Origin: CAVQAH01 sp963784195
GTDB taxonomy: Bacteria > Acidobacteriota > Vicinamibacteria > Vicinamibacterales > 2-12-FULL-66-21
NCBI GenBank assembly: GCA_963784195.1
Contig: CAWARA010000013.1
Location: forward strand, 1-64,000
Length of the DNA: 64,000 bases
Reading direction: 5' to 3'
Part shown: piece by piece, positions 20,026 to 30,557 of the stretch
Layout: each line of letters starts with the position of its first letter
How positions within the stretch are numbered: position 1 is the stretch's first letter
Program-made: the position numbers and the translations under genes
The notes under the pieces: generated by a model
Seen by the model: the letters and a program-made list of their open reading frames with translations, nothing else
Told to the model about the DNA's origin: nothing
Database searches by the model: none

Positions 20026-21809
20026 ACGTCCTCGGCGTTTTTGGGGCCACCGACGTCGTCCATCCGGCAGCCTGTCTGTTGCGGGACGGAAAACTGGTCG
20101 CGTTCGCGGAAGAGGAGCGCTTTGCCCGTGTGAAGCAGGCGGCTGGTCTGCTTCCCTCGCGCGCCATGGCCTGGTGCCTGCGCGAGGGGGGCGTGTCGCT
20201 CAGCGACGTGGGCGCCCTGGCCTTCGGTTGGGATGCCAACGTGAACTGGTTTCGCATGCCGATGTCGATGGTCGCGATCGTTCGTGCGCAGCCGACTGAC
20301 GTCACTCGTCTACCGAAGCGCCAGCTGCGATGCCGGGACGTCCGGCCATGGGCTCGGCGGCGCTCGCGGGCCTGCAGACGCTCTTGCACCTGCACCCGTG
20401 GAATCTTCGCGAGCAGCTGATTCTCGCGCTGCGCGACGGCGGGTTCGTCCGCGATCCGCATTCCGCCCGTCCGTTTCTACCGGCACCACCTCTGTCACGC
20501 GGCCACCGCCTTCTACTGCTCGGGATTCACCGAGGCGGCGGTGCTGGTGTTCGATGGCCACGGCGAAGATCGCACCGTGTCGATTTATCGCGGCGAAGGA
20601 CGCTCGCTTCACGAGGTCCGCCACCTCGGCCTGCCGCACTCGCTCGGCTGGTTCTACTCCGCGATGACGGAGTACCTCGGCTGGGACGCGAACGAAGGTG
20701 AGGTCAAGCTGATGGGCCTGGCGCCGTACGGTCGGCCCGGACGCGAAGGCCCGCGCGTTCGTCGAAGAGTTCCTGGCAGCTGACTCCAGACGGCGTTCGG
20801 ATCGATCCGCGACTCCATCTTCTACGGCCGCCGAAGTTACGGCGATTTCTTCAGCGACAAGATTGCCGCCCGCCTTGGGCCGCCGCGCGCCCCCGACGAG
20901 GAGATTACACAACAGCACCGCAACATCGCCTTCGCTGTCCAGGAACGGCTCGAGGAGGCTGCGCTCCACCTGGCGCGCCTTGCGCTGCGCGAGACGGTCA
21001 AGCCGCAATCTGTGCGTCGCCGGCGGCGTCGCCCTGAATTGCAAGATGACTGGTGGGCTGCAACGGGCCGGTATCGCGGAGCGGGTGTTCGTCCAACCGC
21101 TTTCCTACGATGCCGGAGTGGCTTTGGGAGCGGCGATGCTCGCGGCCGAGGAGGCGAACGACGACTGCCGGTTCACGATGGAACACGTGCAGTATGGTCC
21201 CGAGTACGACGATGCGGCTATTGAGGCGGTGTTGCGGCGTAACGGCCTGTGCTACCGACGCAGCGACGATATCGCGGAGGCCGCTGCGGCGCTCGTCGCC
21301 GAGGGAAAGGTCGTCGGGTGGTTTCAGGGCCGTATGGAGGCTGGTCCGCGCGCGCTCGGCGGCCGCTCGATCATCGCGGATCCGCGCCGCGCGGAGATGA
21401 GCGACCTGGTGAACGACAAGGTGAAATTCCGCGAACGCTGGCGGCCGTTTGCACTGTCGATCCTCGCCGAGCGGGCCGCCGACTACATCGTCGAATGCGG
21501 TCGACGCGCCCGTTCATGGTGATGGCCTTCGAGGTCGTACCTGGCCGCGAATCGGAGATCGCCGCCGCGCTGCACGCTGGCGATCGCACGACGCGCCCAC
21601 AGACCGTTCGGCGCGATGTGAGCCCGCAGTTCTGGGCGCTCATCGACGCATTCCGGCGTCGCACGGGCGTCCCAGGTGTTCTCAACACGTCATTCAACGT
21701 GAAGGGCGAACCGATCGTGTGCAGTCCGACCGATGCCATTCGCTGCTTCTATGGCACCGGCATGGACGCTCTGGCGATCGGCAGTTTCCTCCTCGAGAAG
21801 CGCGGCTAG
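20022..21809 (+). CDS. NodU/CmcH-family carbamoyltransferase (frameshifted)
   Basis: GTG at 20022: VNVLGVFGATDVVHPAACLL, then LVAFAEEERFARVKQAAGLL. Pieces reconnected by shifts near 20300, 20465, 20740, 20830 and 21500 include YRHHLCHAATAFYCSGFTEA (metal His cluster), LVFDGHGEDRTVSIYRGEG, EGEVKLMGLAPYGRPG, LCVAGGVALNCKMTGGLQ (YrdC/Kae1-like nucleotide site), AGPRALGGRSIIADPRRAE and VLNTSFNVKGEPIVCSPTDA. About 590 residues, normal for the family. It uses carbamoyl phosphate and ATP to carbamoylate a hydroxyl, here probably on a polysaccharide sugar as in Nod factor. Confidence 0.9.
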
Positions 21810-21815
21810 ACTCCC

Positions 21816-22555
21816 GTGTCCTTTGATTACCAGGCCGTCCCGGGTGACTACCAGTATCGCGCTGCGCACGGGCCGCGATGCAGCGTTTCTGGCACGGCGG
21901 CAAGCTCGCCTCATCGACCGCTGATCCTGCCTCACGTTCACCCTGGCTTTCGTCTGCTCGAAATTGGCTGTGGCGCGGGAATTGTTGCTGCGCGCCCGGT
22001 CCGGGCAGCTATCCCGTCGCCGTCGACCTCTCCATGCGATCGCTGCTCTTCGTTCGCTCACGTCTGCAGGAGGCCAGCACTCGTAACGGTGGGCCGGGCG
22101 CGTTTGCCTGCACGCAGGCGGTTAGCGAATCGCTGCCGCTCGCTGACGGGAGTTTCGACTGCGTTCTCCTCTCTGAAGTGATCGAGCACCTCACCGCTCC
22201 GCACCGGGCGATTCGTGAAGCCGCCCGCGTACTCCGGCCTGGTGGGCGTCTGCTGGTGACGACCCCGAACTACCGCAGCCTCTGGCCGGTCATGGAACGA
22301 GGGGTCGACATGCTGAAGGTCGCGCCGAAGATGGCGGGGGCCCAGCACATCGCTCGTTTTTATCCTGACACCCTGCGGCAGCTTTTGAGCGAATCAGGTC
22401 TGCGCATCGAGTACTTCGGCACGATCTACGGGCTGAGTCCATTTCTGGCGCTGATCGCCCCCAAGCTGGCTCATCGGCGGCTCACGCATGAGCTCGAGCG
22501 CCGCTCCCTTTGGGGCATGATTCTCGTCGCTGTCGCTATCAAGCCGTTCCGGTAG
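21816..22555 (+). CDS. SAM-dependent methyltransferase (frameshifted)
   Basis: GTG at 21816 (VSFDYQAVPGDYQYRAAHGP). Shifts near 21880, 21925 and 21990 reconnect FRLLEIGCGAG (motif I), PVAVDLSMRSLLFVRSRLQE (motif II), LADGSFDCVLLSEVIEHLTA and AIREAARVLRPGGRLLVTTP. The rest is unbroken: QHIARFYPDTLRQLLSESGL and a hydrophobic tail ending AVAIKPFR. About 245 residues, Methyltransf_11-like. It starts six bases after the carbamoyltransferase stop, so the two are probably co-translated. Likely methylates a sugar hydroxyl or a lipid carrier-linked intermediate (inference). Confidence 0.82.
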
Positions 22556-22799
22556 TCCCGGCAAAGCAAAGTCTGACAATCCGATGACTTTGGTCTCCGA
22601 TTCGGCCGGGAAGAGCCGCCAAACGCCCGTTTTTTGGCCGGGTGTCGTACCGGAGCCTATGGCCAGCCGCTTGCTCCGCGTAGAATCCACCAGCACCCCG
22701 AGGCTAACGGCCGGCCTGAGCGGAAGTCAGGCTACGCCATCGAATGTGACCAGGCCTCGCAGGCCGGGCAGCTCCGGCTGGTCTTAGGGATTACCACGC

Positions 22800-23708
22800 A
22801 TGGATCCGGAATCGCCACTGATGCGCCGGGCCACAACCCACCTGTCGGTGGTGGTGGGCTGCTACAACGCCGCGCTCTCACCTCGAGAAGCGCCTGCTGG
22901 ATCTGGTCGAGTTTCTCGACGGCACCGGTCGCGAGTATGAAGTGCTGATCGTCGAAGACGGAAGCCTCGACGATTCACTGCAGATTCTGCGACGTCTGGA
23001 GGCCGAAGTCCCGGCCATCAACGTGCTGCGGAATCCGCGGAACATGGGCAAAGGATTCTCCATCCGGAACGGCATCCTCAATTCGAGAGGGAAGTACATC
23101 ATCTTCACGGACATCGACATGGCGTACGCCAAGCGCAACCTGCTCACGGTGCTGGAGAGACTGGAAAGCGGGGAGCCGCTGGTCGTGGGGAATCGCCGGC
23201 TTGCGGAATCCGTGTACGTGGTCAACAACGCGCTCGTGAAGTATGTCTATCGCCGGCACCGCATGGGCAACGCGTTCAATACGCTCGTGCGCCTGTTGTT
23301 TGGTCTGACGACGCGAGATACGCAGAGCGGATTGAAGGGGTTTTCGAGGAGCGCGGCCGCGCAGATATTTCAGCAGCTGTACACCGACGGCTTCCTGTTC
23401 GACATCGAGATCTTCATCCGCAGTCGGACCCTTGGCATTCCGGTCACCGAAGTTCCAGTGCAAGTGACGTTCGAGAATGACATCACAACCGTCCAGCAGT
23501 TCAGATACCTGTTTACCGTGATTCCCGAACTGATACACATCAAGATGCTGGAGATGCGTGGCGCGTACGCACTCGCGAGAGGCGTCGCCGTCAGCCGCAC
23601 GAGACCGGTAGCACTCTCAGCGCAGATGCGCCAGCGAGTTCGGGTCAGCCCCGAAGCGGTGTTCCGCCAGGCGAGGGCAGTCAACGCGAACTCGCAAATC
23701 TTCCCTAG
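22800..23708 (+). CDS. GT2 polyprenyl-phosphate sugar synthase-like (DPM1-like, frameshifted)
   Basis: ATG at 22800: MDPESPLMRRATTHLSVVVG. A shift near 22890 reaches REYEVLIVEDGSLDDSLQIL. The following frame is clean: NVLRNPRNMGKGFSIRNGIL, GKYIIFTDIDMAYAKRNLLT (DID motif), RRHRMGNAFNTLVRLLFGLT, TRDTQSGLKGFSRSAAAQIF and GFLFDIEIFIRSRTLGIPVT. This 'T.DTQ.G.KGF' signature belongs to dolichol/polyprenyl-phosphate mannose or glucose synthases, which charge the lipid carrier used by GT-C enzymes. It is followed directly by two GT-C-like membrane genes, which fits. The 3' end is uncertain: the frame fuses into the next gene, and I place the stop near 23708. Confidence 0.8.
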
Positions 23709-23812
23709 GCCAGCTTTGGAGCCTCCTCGCGTTCTGTCGGCACAGTCGAAAGACGAGGGAGTAGACGCCGACGCCGAACCGGGCCTCTTGCTGGAGACGC
23801 CATTGCGCGTTG

Positions 23813-25264
23813 ATGCTGGCGTTGGTCGCCACGGCTGCCGTGCTGGGCTGGCTCGCTTGGCCGTGCTCCACGTCAACGACGACTATCGCGTGACGCACAA
23901 CACAGGGCGTCTGGATCGCCGTTGCGGAATCCGCCCGCGCGGGTTCCTTGTATCCGCCGATTTTCGACGGCGAGCACTACGCCGGCACGCGATACATGCC
24001 GCTGCCGATTCTGCTGACGGCTTTCGCCTCGGCCCTTGCCGGTGATCCCTTGGTGGGCGGCAAACTACTCGCCGCCAGTCTCATGGCGATCCTGCTGGCG
24101 CTCGATCGTGGTCATGCTGCGCCGCTTCTCGTGTCCGTGGACTGTGGCCGTGGCGCTCGCCGCCGTGGTGATAGGACCGACGCCGGCCTGCAGGCGGGCA
24201 CCAGCATCGGCGGCGACTCCTACCGGTCCTGCTGCAAGTGCGGCGCCTGGCGCTGGCGTCGCTCCCCGTCAGTCCGCATGCTGATCGCCGCGGGCGGACT
24301 GGCGGGCTTGGGCGTAGCCAGCAAGCTCACCGGCCTCTGGGCGTTCTTCGCCATCACCACCTGGTCGGTTCTGCAGCATCAGTGGCGACGCGCGGCGATT
24401 TTCGCGGCTTCATGTGTGGCGACGGCAGCCGCCATTCTGGGGCGGTGCAGCTGCTCACGGCGGGCGGCCTCACGGAACACCTGCTGGCGTTTTCGGTCGC
24501 CGGTGTCCATGGCCGCTCGCTCTTTGCGCGGTCCAAATCAGGTCCTCTACAACCTCCTCGGCTTCGCAGCCGGGACGGTCGTGCTGTTCCCGCTGGCCGT
24601 CGTCGGAGTGTTGCTGTCGAGAGACTGGCGCCAGGTATCGGTCATCCATCTGGCGCTCGGCTATGCGCTCGTACTGCTCCTCGTCGTGACACGGACGTGG
24701 GTACCGGCGCCAACCAGTTGCTCGACGTGATCGTCCTCACGTCTCTCAGCGTCGGGTATCTGGCCGGTCGTGCCGCCACTCGCGTCGATCGGCCCACGGG
24801 GCAGGTCATCCTGTGCGCCGTGATCGTCTCTGTTCTCTGGGCCGCGGGCATCGGGCTGGTGCGGACCATAGGATTCGACTTGCGGCGTTCAGGCTTCCCG
24901 GGGCGGGAGGGACACCGCCGCGCGCAGGTGACTCATTGCCAGCATGGTGCAGCCGGACCAGCAGGTGCTGGCGGAGGATCCGTCTGTTTATGTCGCGATG
25001 GGCCGCCGGCCGGTGGTCATGGATCCGTTCATGGTCATGCGGCTGGAGTACAGCCATCCCGCATCGCGTCGATCCGCTGATCTCGTGGATCGCCGAACGG
25101 CGGTTCGACCTCGTCGTGCTCGTCGTGTCGCTCGACGACAAGAGCGTGGAGTACTGGTGGAACGATTTCCACTACGGCCCCCGTGTTGTCGCCGCCCTTC
25201 GCAAGGCGTACCGGGCCGAGGGATTGGTGGGGCGCTATTACAGTCTACAGGCCAGAGCCGTAAG
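23813..25264 (+). CDS. Polytopic membrane glycosyltransferase, GT39/GT-C-like (heavily frameshifted)
   Basis: The start is taken at ATG 23813 (MLALVATAAVLGWLAWP, helix 1). At least six frame changes are needed. Recovered pieces: SLYPPIFDGEHYAGTRYMPL (periplasmic loop), LPILLTAFASALAGDPLVGG, MLIAAGGLAGLGVASKLTGL, GFAAGTVVLFPLAVVGVLL, LLDVIVLTSLSVGYLAGRAA, EDPSVYVAMGRRPVVMDPFM, RFDLVVLVVSLDDKSVEYWW and RVVAALRKAYRAEGLVGRYY, ending YRPEP near 25264. The 'DPSVYVAxGR...DPFM' and 'RFDLVVL' parts occur in the C-terminal soluble region of mannosyltransferase-like membrane proteins. A downstream user of the DPM1-like enzyme's product is plausible. Confidence 0.6.
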
Positions 25265-25292
25265 ACCGGGCTTGCGTGGCCGACTGCTGACA

Positions 25293-26528
25293 TGGGGTCG
25301 CCGGGTGGATGGCCGGGTGATACTGCTCGCGGCCGTCGCCAGGATATCTTGCGACCATCGCGCCGGCTCGCGCTGGTGTGGGGTTTCGACCCCTGGCCGT
25401 TTCTCGGCGTTCCTGCCCATCGGTTACCGTTCATCGACGCCCGCAATCTCACCGCGGCCTGGGAATGCCAGCGGCTCGGCTACGATCCGCTGTACGAGAG
25501 CCCGTGCGACCCGTTGGGGCGGCCGTTGATGTATCTGCGGCCCTGGCTTCTTCTTGGAGTGTTCGGTCTCGACCAATCGCACACCTTTGTGCTGTCAATA
25601 GTGCTCGTTGCCTCGATGTTCGTGTCATTCGCCATACTGGTCGGGCGCGTGCCGGCCGGAACAGGCATCTTGCTCAGCGTAGCCGCGTGCTCGCCGGCCG
25701 TCATGCTGGCGGTCGAGCGTGCGAACATGGACATCGCGCTATTCTCGGTCCTCGCCGTCGCGTGCCTTTTGTGGCGTGCGGTTCCGAGTGCTGCGCGAAT
25801 CCTCAGCCCGGTCCTCGTGCTGCTCGCCGCGGCAGCGAAGATGTATCCGGTGTTCGCACTGCCAGCCTTTCTGGTCGACACGAAAACGCGCCGCGGTGCA
25901 CGCTGCGCTGGTCTGTATGGCCGCGTTTGGAGTGTACATAATCTATTTCTTCCGCGACATCGTACACGTTCAGGAAATCGCAACACAGGGACAGGGATTC
26001 TCCTACGGAGCGCGGATCCTCGCGGCGCATCTCTACCATCAGGTCGGGGCAGACCGTTGGGCAGCGCCGGCGATTCTGAAGCAACTCATCGCCATCGTCC
26101 CTCTCGGCCTCCTTGTCGTCGCCATCGCAGTTCGGGTTTATCGTCGGCTAGCTCCGCCCGACGATGAGCCGCGCGTCGGGACGGCTTCACTCCTCGCTTT
26201 CCATGCGGGAGCGCTGATCTATCTGGGGACCTTTGCGGCCGCCAACAACTTTGATTACCGCCTCGTGTTTCTTCTGCTGACATTTCCTCAGCTTGTCGAC
26301 TGGGTTCGCACGCCGACTCACCGGCTTTCGCCGTTGGCGTCGACGACGCTCGTGGCGCTGGTGGTGCTGCTGTGGGTAGGCTGCCTTTCCGAGTGGCTGC
26401 ACCTCTGGGACGAACTGGCGAGCTGGGCGGTTGCCGGTCTTCTGGCGGCCCTCGTCATCGCCTCAGGTCCGCCCATGCAGGTGATTCGTCGATCAGTTTT
26501 CGGCGGCTTTGCCACCTCAGAGCGTTAG
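25293..26528 (+). CDS. GT87-like (DUF2029) membrane glycosyltransferase (one frameshift)
   Basis: ATG at 25293 (MGSPGGWPGDTARGRRQDIL), then LTAAWECQRLGYDPLYESPC and a periplasmic loop. Helices follow with the GT87 hallmark AVERANMDIALFSVLAVACL (ERxNxD, acidic residue at the membrane face) and AAAAKMYPVFALPAFLVD (K.YP..). A shift near 25910 leads to ALVCMAAFGVYIIYFFRDIV, AAANNFDYRLVFLLLTFPQL (NNFDYR) and the C-terminus ending at 26528. About 410 residues. GT87 members are polyprenyl-phosphate-mannose-dependent alpha-mannosyltransferases in actinobacteria; here the sugar is not known. Only two bases separate it from the next gene. Confidence 0.75.
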
Positions 26529-26530
26529 AG

Positions 26531-27784
26531 GTGTCGACTCCCCCACTCAGAATTGCGCACGTCGTCAACGAGCCATTCAACCCAAATAGCGCGAATGGCG
26601 TCCAGCAGGTGATCTACTGCCTCGCCAGGGCCCAGGCCGATCTCGGGCAATCGGTGGCTGTATTCTCGAGGGACGACCGCGCGATGTACGTCCTCAGGAA
26701 TGATCCCGAATCCACGCCGCGCCATTCACACCGCGTGAGCGGCAGATCGGAGTAGATCGCTTCGCGAACGGCTCCTCGCCCGACACTTCGAGCCGGACCT
26801 GGCGGAAGACGTACTATCGTGGCAACCGCAGATCGTCCACTTTCACTCGGTCCACATCCCGCAGAACGTCGCCCTGGCGGCGCATCTTCGCAGCGTTGGA
26901 ATGCCCGTACTGCGTCACCGTGCACGGCGGGTTGTTCCGGGCGGCCCTTCGACGAAGGCGGGTCAAGAAGACCATTTTCAATCTGATGTTCGAGCGTCGG
27001 TACCTGAACGAGGCGGTCTTCATCCAGGCGGTGAGCCCTCGCGAGGTCGGCTCGATTCGGCAGGTACGGCGTCACCACGCCAGTCGTCGGTGATTCCGAA
27101 TGGACTTCCTCCGAACTCGGATGTGCCGCCGTCGCGACCGGCCGCGCTGTTCGAGGCTTATCCTTCGCTGGAAGGCCGACGGATCTTCATGTTCCTGGGG
27201 CGTCTGGATCCCTGGCAGAAAGGGGCTCGACCTCTTGATCGAGGCGTACGCGCAGGCTGGACTCGGCGAGACGGCACTCGTGCTGGTGGGCCCGGATTGG
27301 TTCGGTTCCCAGAAGACATTGTCGGGACTCGCCGAGCGTCTTGGGATCTCGTCCCAGCCTCGTCTTCACCGGACCGGCGTTCGGGGAAGAGCGAGCCAAT
27401 CTCTTCGCCAGCGCCGACGTGTTCGTGCACCCCTCGCGATGGGAGGGCTTGTCGCTGTCGGTGCTGGCGGCCGCGGCCGCCGGCAAGCCATGCCTGATCA
27501 CCCGCGACGCGGATCCGTTCGGCGAGCTCGAGCGCGCGCTGGCCGCGATCCTGGTGGACGCCAACACCGCGAGCATCGCCGATGGATTGAGACACGCGGC
27601 CGGCCTGGCGCGCGACGAGCTTCAGTCGATGGGCGCACGTGCCCGGCGTGTGATGACGGGCCATTTCAATTGGCCGGCAATCGCTACCAGACTCGTGGAG
27701 GCTTATCGGAACGGGCTGGAGCAAAACCAGCGGTCGTATTCAGCGAGCGAAATCCTGGGGAGAGACGATCCGCATCACAGATAG
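26531..27784 (+). CDS. GT4-type glycosyltransferase (frameshifted); paralogue of the gene at 43.8 kb
   Basis: GTG at 26531: VSTPPLRIAHVVNEPFNPNS, then ANGVQQVIYCLARAQADLG and QSVAVFSRDDRAMYV. Shifts near 26740, 26890, 27070, 27225 and 27350 reconnect FHSVHIPQNVALAAHLRSVG, PYCVTVHGGLFRAALRRRRV, RRIFMFLGRLDPWQKG, LDLLIEAYAQAGLGETALVL and FTGPAFGEERANLFASADVF, then VHPSRWEGLSLSVLAAAAAG (E-x7 region). About 410 residues. The product aligns by eye along its whole length with the GT4 gene at 43813-45023 (same SANGVxQ start and LGRLDPxQKGLDLL core), so one is a duplicate of the other. Confidence 0.83.
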
Positions 27785-27950
27785 GGGAGCGTGCTCCTGC
27801 CACCATCCGACCGCGCAGGGCGATGGTATCCTTGTTGATATCCACCACGCTCAGACCGCGGCCGAGATGGTCAGCGCGATGGTTGCGATCCAGTGAGAGT
27901 GCCTCCCATCCGCGACTCCGCTTCGTCGACGTGACGGGTCGACCGCCTGA

Positions 27951-29153
27951 TTGAACCCCATGAAGATTCTCATGTCGGCCCTGGCGTGCGAGCCCGGAAA
28001 GGGTTCGGAACTGGAAGTCGGGTTCCGGGCGTTGCTGGCTGCCGCGAGCCGGCATGAAGTCTGGGTCCTCACAAACAGCGCCACCATTCCAATCGTTCGC
28101 CATGCCGTCGAGAGCTATCCGTGGGCCGACCGGATTCATCTCGAAGGGATTTACTTCGACGTGGACGACGAGCTGTATCCGCGGCTCACCGCTCCTGGGT
28201 TTCATCGATATTACGATCGTTGGCAGCGCCGGGCCGCTGTACGCGCGGTCGAGTTGGACCAACGCATCGATTTTGACGTCGTTCATCATGTGACGCTCGC
28301 AGCGCATTGGACACGAACGGGTGTGACGGCCGTCGACAAGCCGCTCGTGTGGGGACCGGTCGGCGGCGGAGTAGAGATGCCTCCGTCGTTGATCACAGAG
28401 CTCGGGTGGCGGGGTGTCATCGATGAAGTCGGACGTGTCGTCGCTCGTCGACTCCTGGCAAAGATTGGACCCGCACGCGTGACGCAGCAGCGAGCCGTCG
28501 TCGTCTTTGCTCAAAACAAAGACACCGCCGCCGTCATTCGCACCAGCGGACGCCTGCGCGTGCTGTCCAACGCGACAGCTGTCGACGTTCAGGATGTTGC
28601 CGCGACCGGGCCACGGCGAGCGGACGTCCTTCTGGTGGCCCGCCTCCTTCCGTGGAAGGGCGGGCGGTTGGCGGTTCGAGCGCTCCGCTACGTCCGACAT
28701 CCCGACGCGGTGCTCCGGATCTTCGGAGACGGGCCGGAACGGCGGCGAATTGCGCGTGCCGCCCGCCGATGGGGTGTGGCCGATCGGGTGCGCTTCGAGG
28801 GCCGTGTGCAGCGTGAGGAACTCCTGCAACTCGTCGCAACGGCTGGCACGTTCCTGCATCCAGCCTTCCACGACGAGGCCGGTCTCGCCGTCGCTGAAGC
28901 CTTGTCCCTCGGGTACTCCTGTGGTCTGTCTCGATCGAGGAGGTCCCCCCGAGCTCCTGCATCGTTGGCCTGGCGCGAACGTCGAGGCCGTGCCGCCTCA
29001 ATCGCCGGACAGGACGGCCCGAGCCTTCGCCGCGGCGATCGATCGCTTCTTGTTCCATCCGCCCCCGGTTTCCAGGACTCCGCGTCGTCCAATCACCTCG
29101 TTCGAGGAGGAGCTGTTAGCCGCCTACGAAACGGCCTTCGAGGTCGGTCGTGA
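27951..29153 (+). CDS. GT4-type glycosyltransferase; paralogue of the gene at 47.9-49.0 kb
   Basis: ATG at 27951: MNPMKILMSALACEPGKGSE. Clean to about 28915: DKPLVWGPVGGGVEMPPSLI, RADVLLVARLLPWKGGRLAV, VLRIFGDGPERRRIARAARR and LHPAFHDEAGLAVAEALSLG. There a shift yields TPVVCLDRGGPPELLHRWPG and FEEELLAAYETAFE; a second shift is needed near the end. The stop is placed at 29153, overlapping the GTG of the next gene. About 400 residues. 'WGPVGGGE/V' is shared with the GT4 gene at 47.9-49.0 kb. The 166 bases before it hold no gene. Confidence 0.83.
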   Translation: MNPMKILMSALACEPGKGSELEVGFRALLAAASRHEVWVLTNSATIPIVRHAVESYPWADRIHLEGIYFDVDDELYPRLTAPGFHRYYDRWQRRAAVRAVELDQRIDFDVVHHVTLAAHWTRTGVTAVDKPLVWGPVGGGVEMPPSLITELGWRGVIDEVGRVVARRLLAKIGPARVTQQRAVVVFAQNKDTAAVIRTSGRLRVLSNATAVDVQDVAATGPRRADVLLVARLLPWKGGRLAVRALRYVRHPDAVLRIFGDGPERRRIARAARRWGVADRVRFEGRVQREELLQLVATAGTFLHPAFHDEAGLAVAEALSLGYSCGLSRSRRSPRAPASLAWRERRGRAASIAGQDGPSLRRGDRSLLVPSAPGFQDSASSNHLVRGGAVSRLRNGLRGRS

Positions 29154-30163
29154 CAGGGTCGCGCAGCCCTCCAGGGTGTGGGCGTTCCCTGCAGGCAAGC
29201 CGCAGGTATTCGCCGACACGCCGCGGGACTTGTCAGAGGGCGTCATGGTGTACGGGTTCGGACGCCGGATGCCGCGTTGGATACAGAGTGCGCTGGCAAC
29301 GCAGGTGCGCCTGCCGGGAGTACGCCGCCTGCTTACCGAACCCGCATTGCGAGGCACACCGGTCTGCGGGTGGACAGCTTGGAATGCCATCCGCGAGAAC
29401 GTTCGAAGGCGGAATGGTCACCCCTCGTTGAAATGGATCGATTTCCAGTCCCAGTGGAGCAAGCAGCGGTTCAGCATGCTCGGCCTGACGCCCGATGGCA
29501 CGCCCCGCATGTTCGTCGTCGTTGAGCCTGATGAGATGCGCGACCTGCACGGTCGTGTCCCTTCGACACCGTCGTTCCGAGTTGCACAGTGCACAGACTC
29601 ATTCGCTTACGGAACCTGGTCGGTCCGGGAATGACGAGCCATTGCCGCGGTTCCATCGGCCCGCGAGATGGAATGCGGAACGCATGTCCCGGGTGGCGGA
29701 GGATGTGTCAGTCGCGTTGGAAGGCGTGCTGCCACGTCCCGACGACATTCCCGCACATTGGCGCCCGATCCACGGCGACTTCGTGCCCTGGAACTTGCGT
29801 GAGGACGAGCGCGGCCAGCTGTGGCTCCTCGACTGGGAGGATGCAGGATGGGCGCCTCCGTTGGCTGACCTCGTTCGTTACATCGTTGCCTACCATTCGC
29901 TCGGCTGGAGCAGCCCCGCGCGAATTGCCGGCCTGGTCAGACGGACGGTGGGGTCAGGATCGCTGGGGCGGCTCCCTGAGGTTGCCAGGTTCTGGCTGGC
30001 GCACGCCAACCTCCAACAGGACGAGAAGGACAGAACGTTGTCGCGTCGCAAAGCGAAGGACACGGCACGGTCCGCCCGAGAAGTTGCGGCTTTCCAGGTC
30101 CTCGCATCCGTAGACGCCGGGCCCCTGCAGCAGACGGGCAACGGCGTTATCACCGGGAATTGA
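29150..30163 (+). CDS. APH/ChoK-like phosphotransferase (frameshifted)
   Basis: Tentative GTG at 29150; a very early shift gives SRVWAFPAGKPQVFADTPRD and MVYGFGRRMPRWIQSALATQ, then QSQWSKQRFSMLGLTPDGTP, RMFVVVEPDEMRDLHGRVPS and QCTDSFAYGTWSVRE. A shift near 29632 gives EPLPRFHRPARWNAERMSRV and the kinase core RPIHGDFVPWNLREDERGQL (Brenner-type HGD..P.N) with WLLDWEDAGWAPPLADLVRY (metal Asp, D-W-E). About 335 residues. It is an aminoglycoside-phosphotransferase-fold small-molecule kinase. In this context a sugar, choline or lipid-carrier alcohol kinase for glycan decoration is more likely than resistance (inference). Confidence 0.72.
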
Positions 30164-30557
30164 CCCGAGCGCTCGACGGTACGGCTGACATCGCGGTTCC
30201 CGCACCCTCCCCCGATCAAACGCTCCCGCCACTGCCACGTTCGAACGCCGGTCCGCAGTCGATTACGAGCGTGTAACTGGCACGCCAGAACTCGACTCCC
30301 AATGTCTGGTGTGGCGCAGAAAGACCGCCATGTTTACGGGCTTTTCCACCGCGGTACCCCTCTTGCGGTAGGCCTGGACGACCGCCCCCGCAATCCTCCG
30401 ATGCGAGCGAGCTGCGGACGTCACCGTCGATATAGACCTCGTTCGGACTGATCGCAAGAAACGCTCATTCGAGATTGCGGAGCCCCTTGCTCGTGAAGGT
30501 GGTGCTCTGCCTGAACGGGTATCTGCACGAGGCAGTGAGGTGCCCGAAGGAGCAGAT
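30164..30557. promoter_or_regulatory. Intergenic region upstream of the beta-helix block
   Basis: Nearly 400 bases without a convincing gene, between the kinase stop and the first beta-helix start. It marks the change from assembly genes to secreted proteins and should hold a promoter. An AAGGAG ribosome-binding site at 30546-30551 precedes ATG 30558. No clear -35/-10 pair, operator or known riboswitch is recognised. Confidence 0.4.

Noticed and set aside
22975..23538. 187-codon minus-strand frame
   Set aside because: Opposite an unbroken polyprenyl-phosphate sugar synthase core.
29150..30163. Antibiotic-resistance phosphotransferase
   Set aside because: Only the general APH fold motif is visible; operon context points to glycan metabolism.
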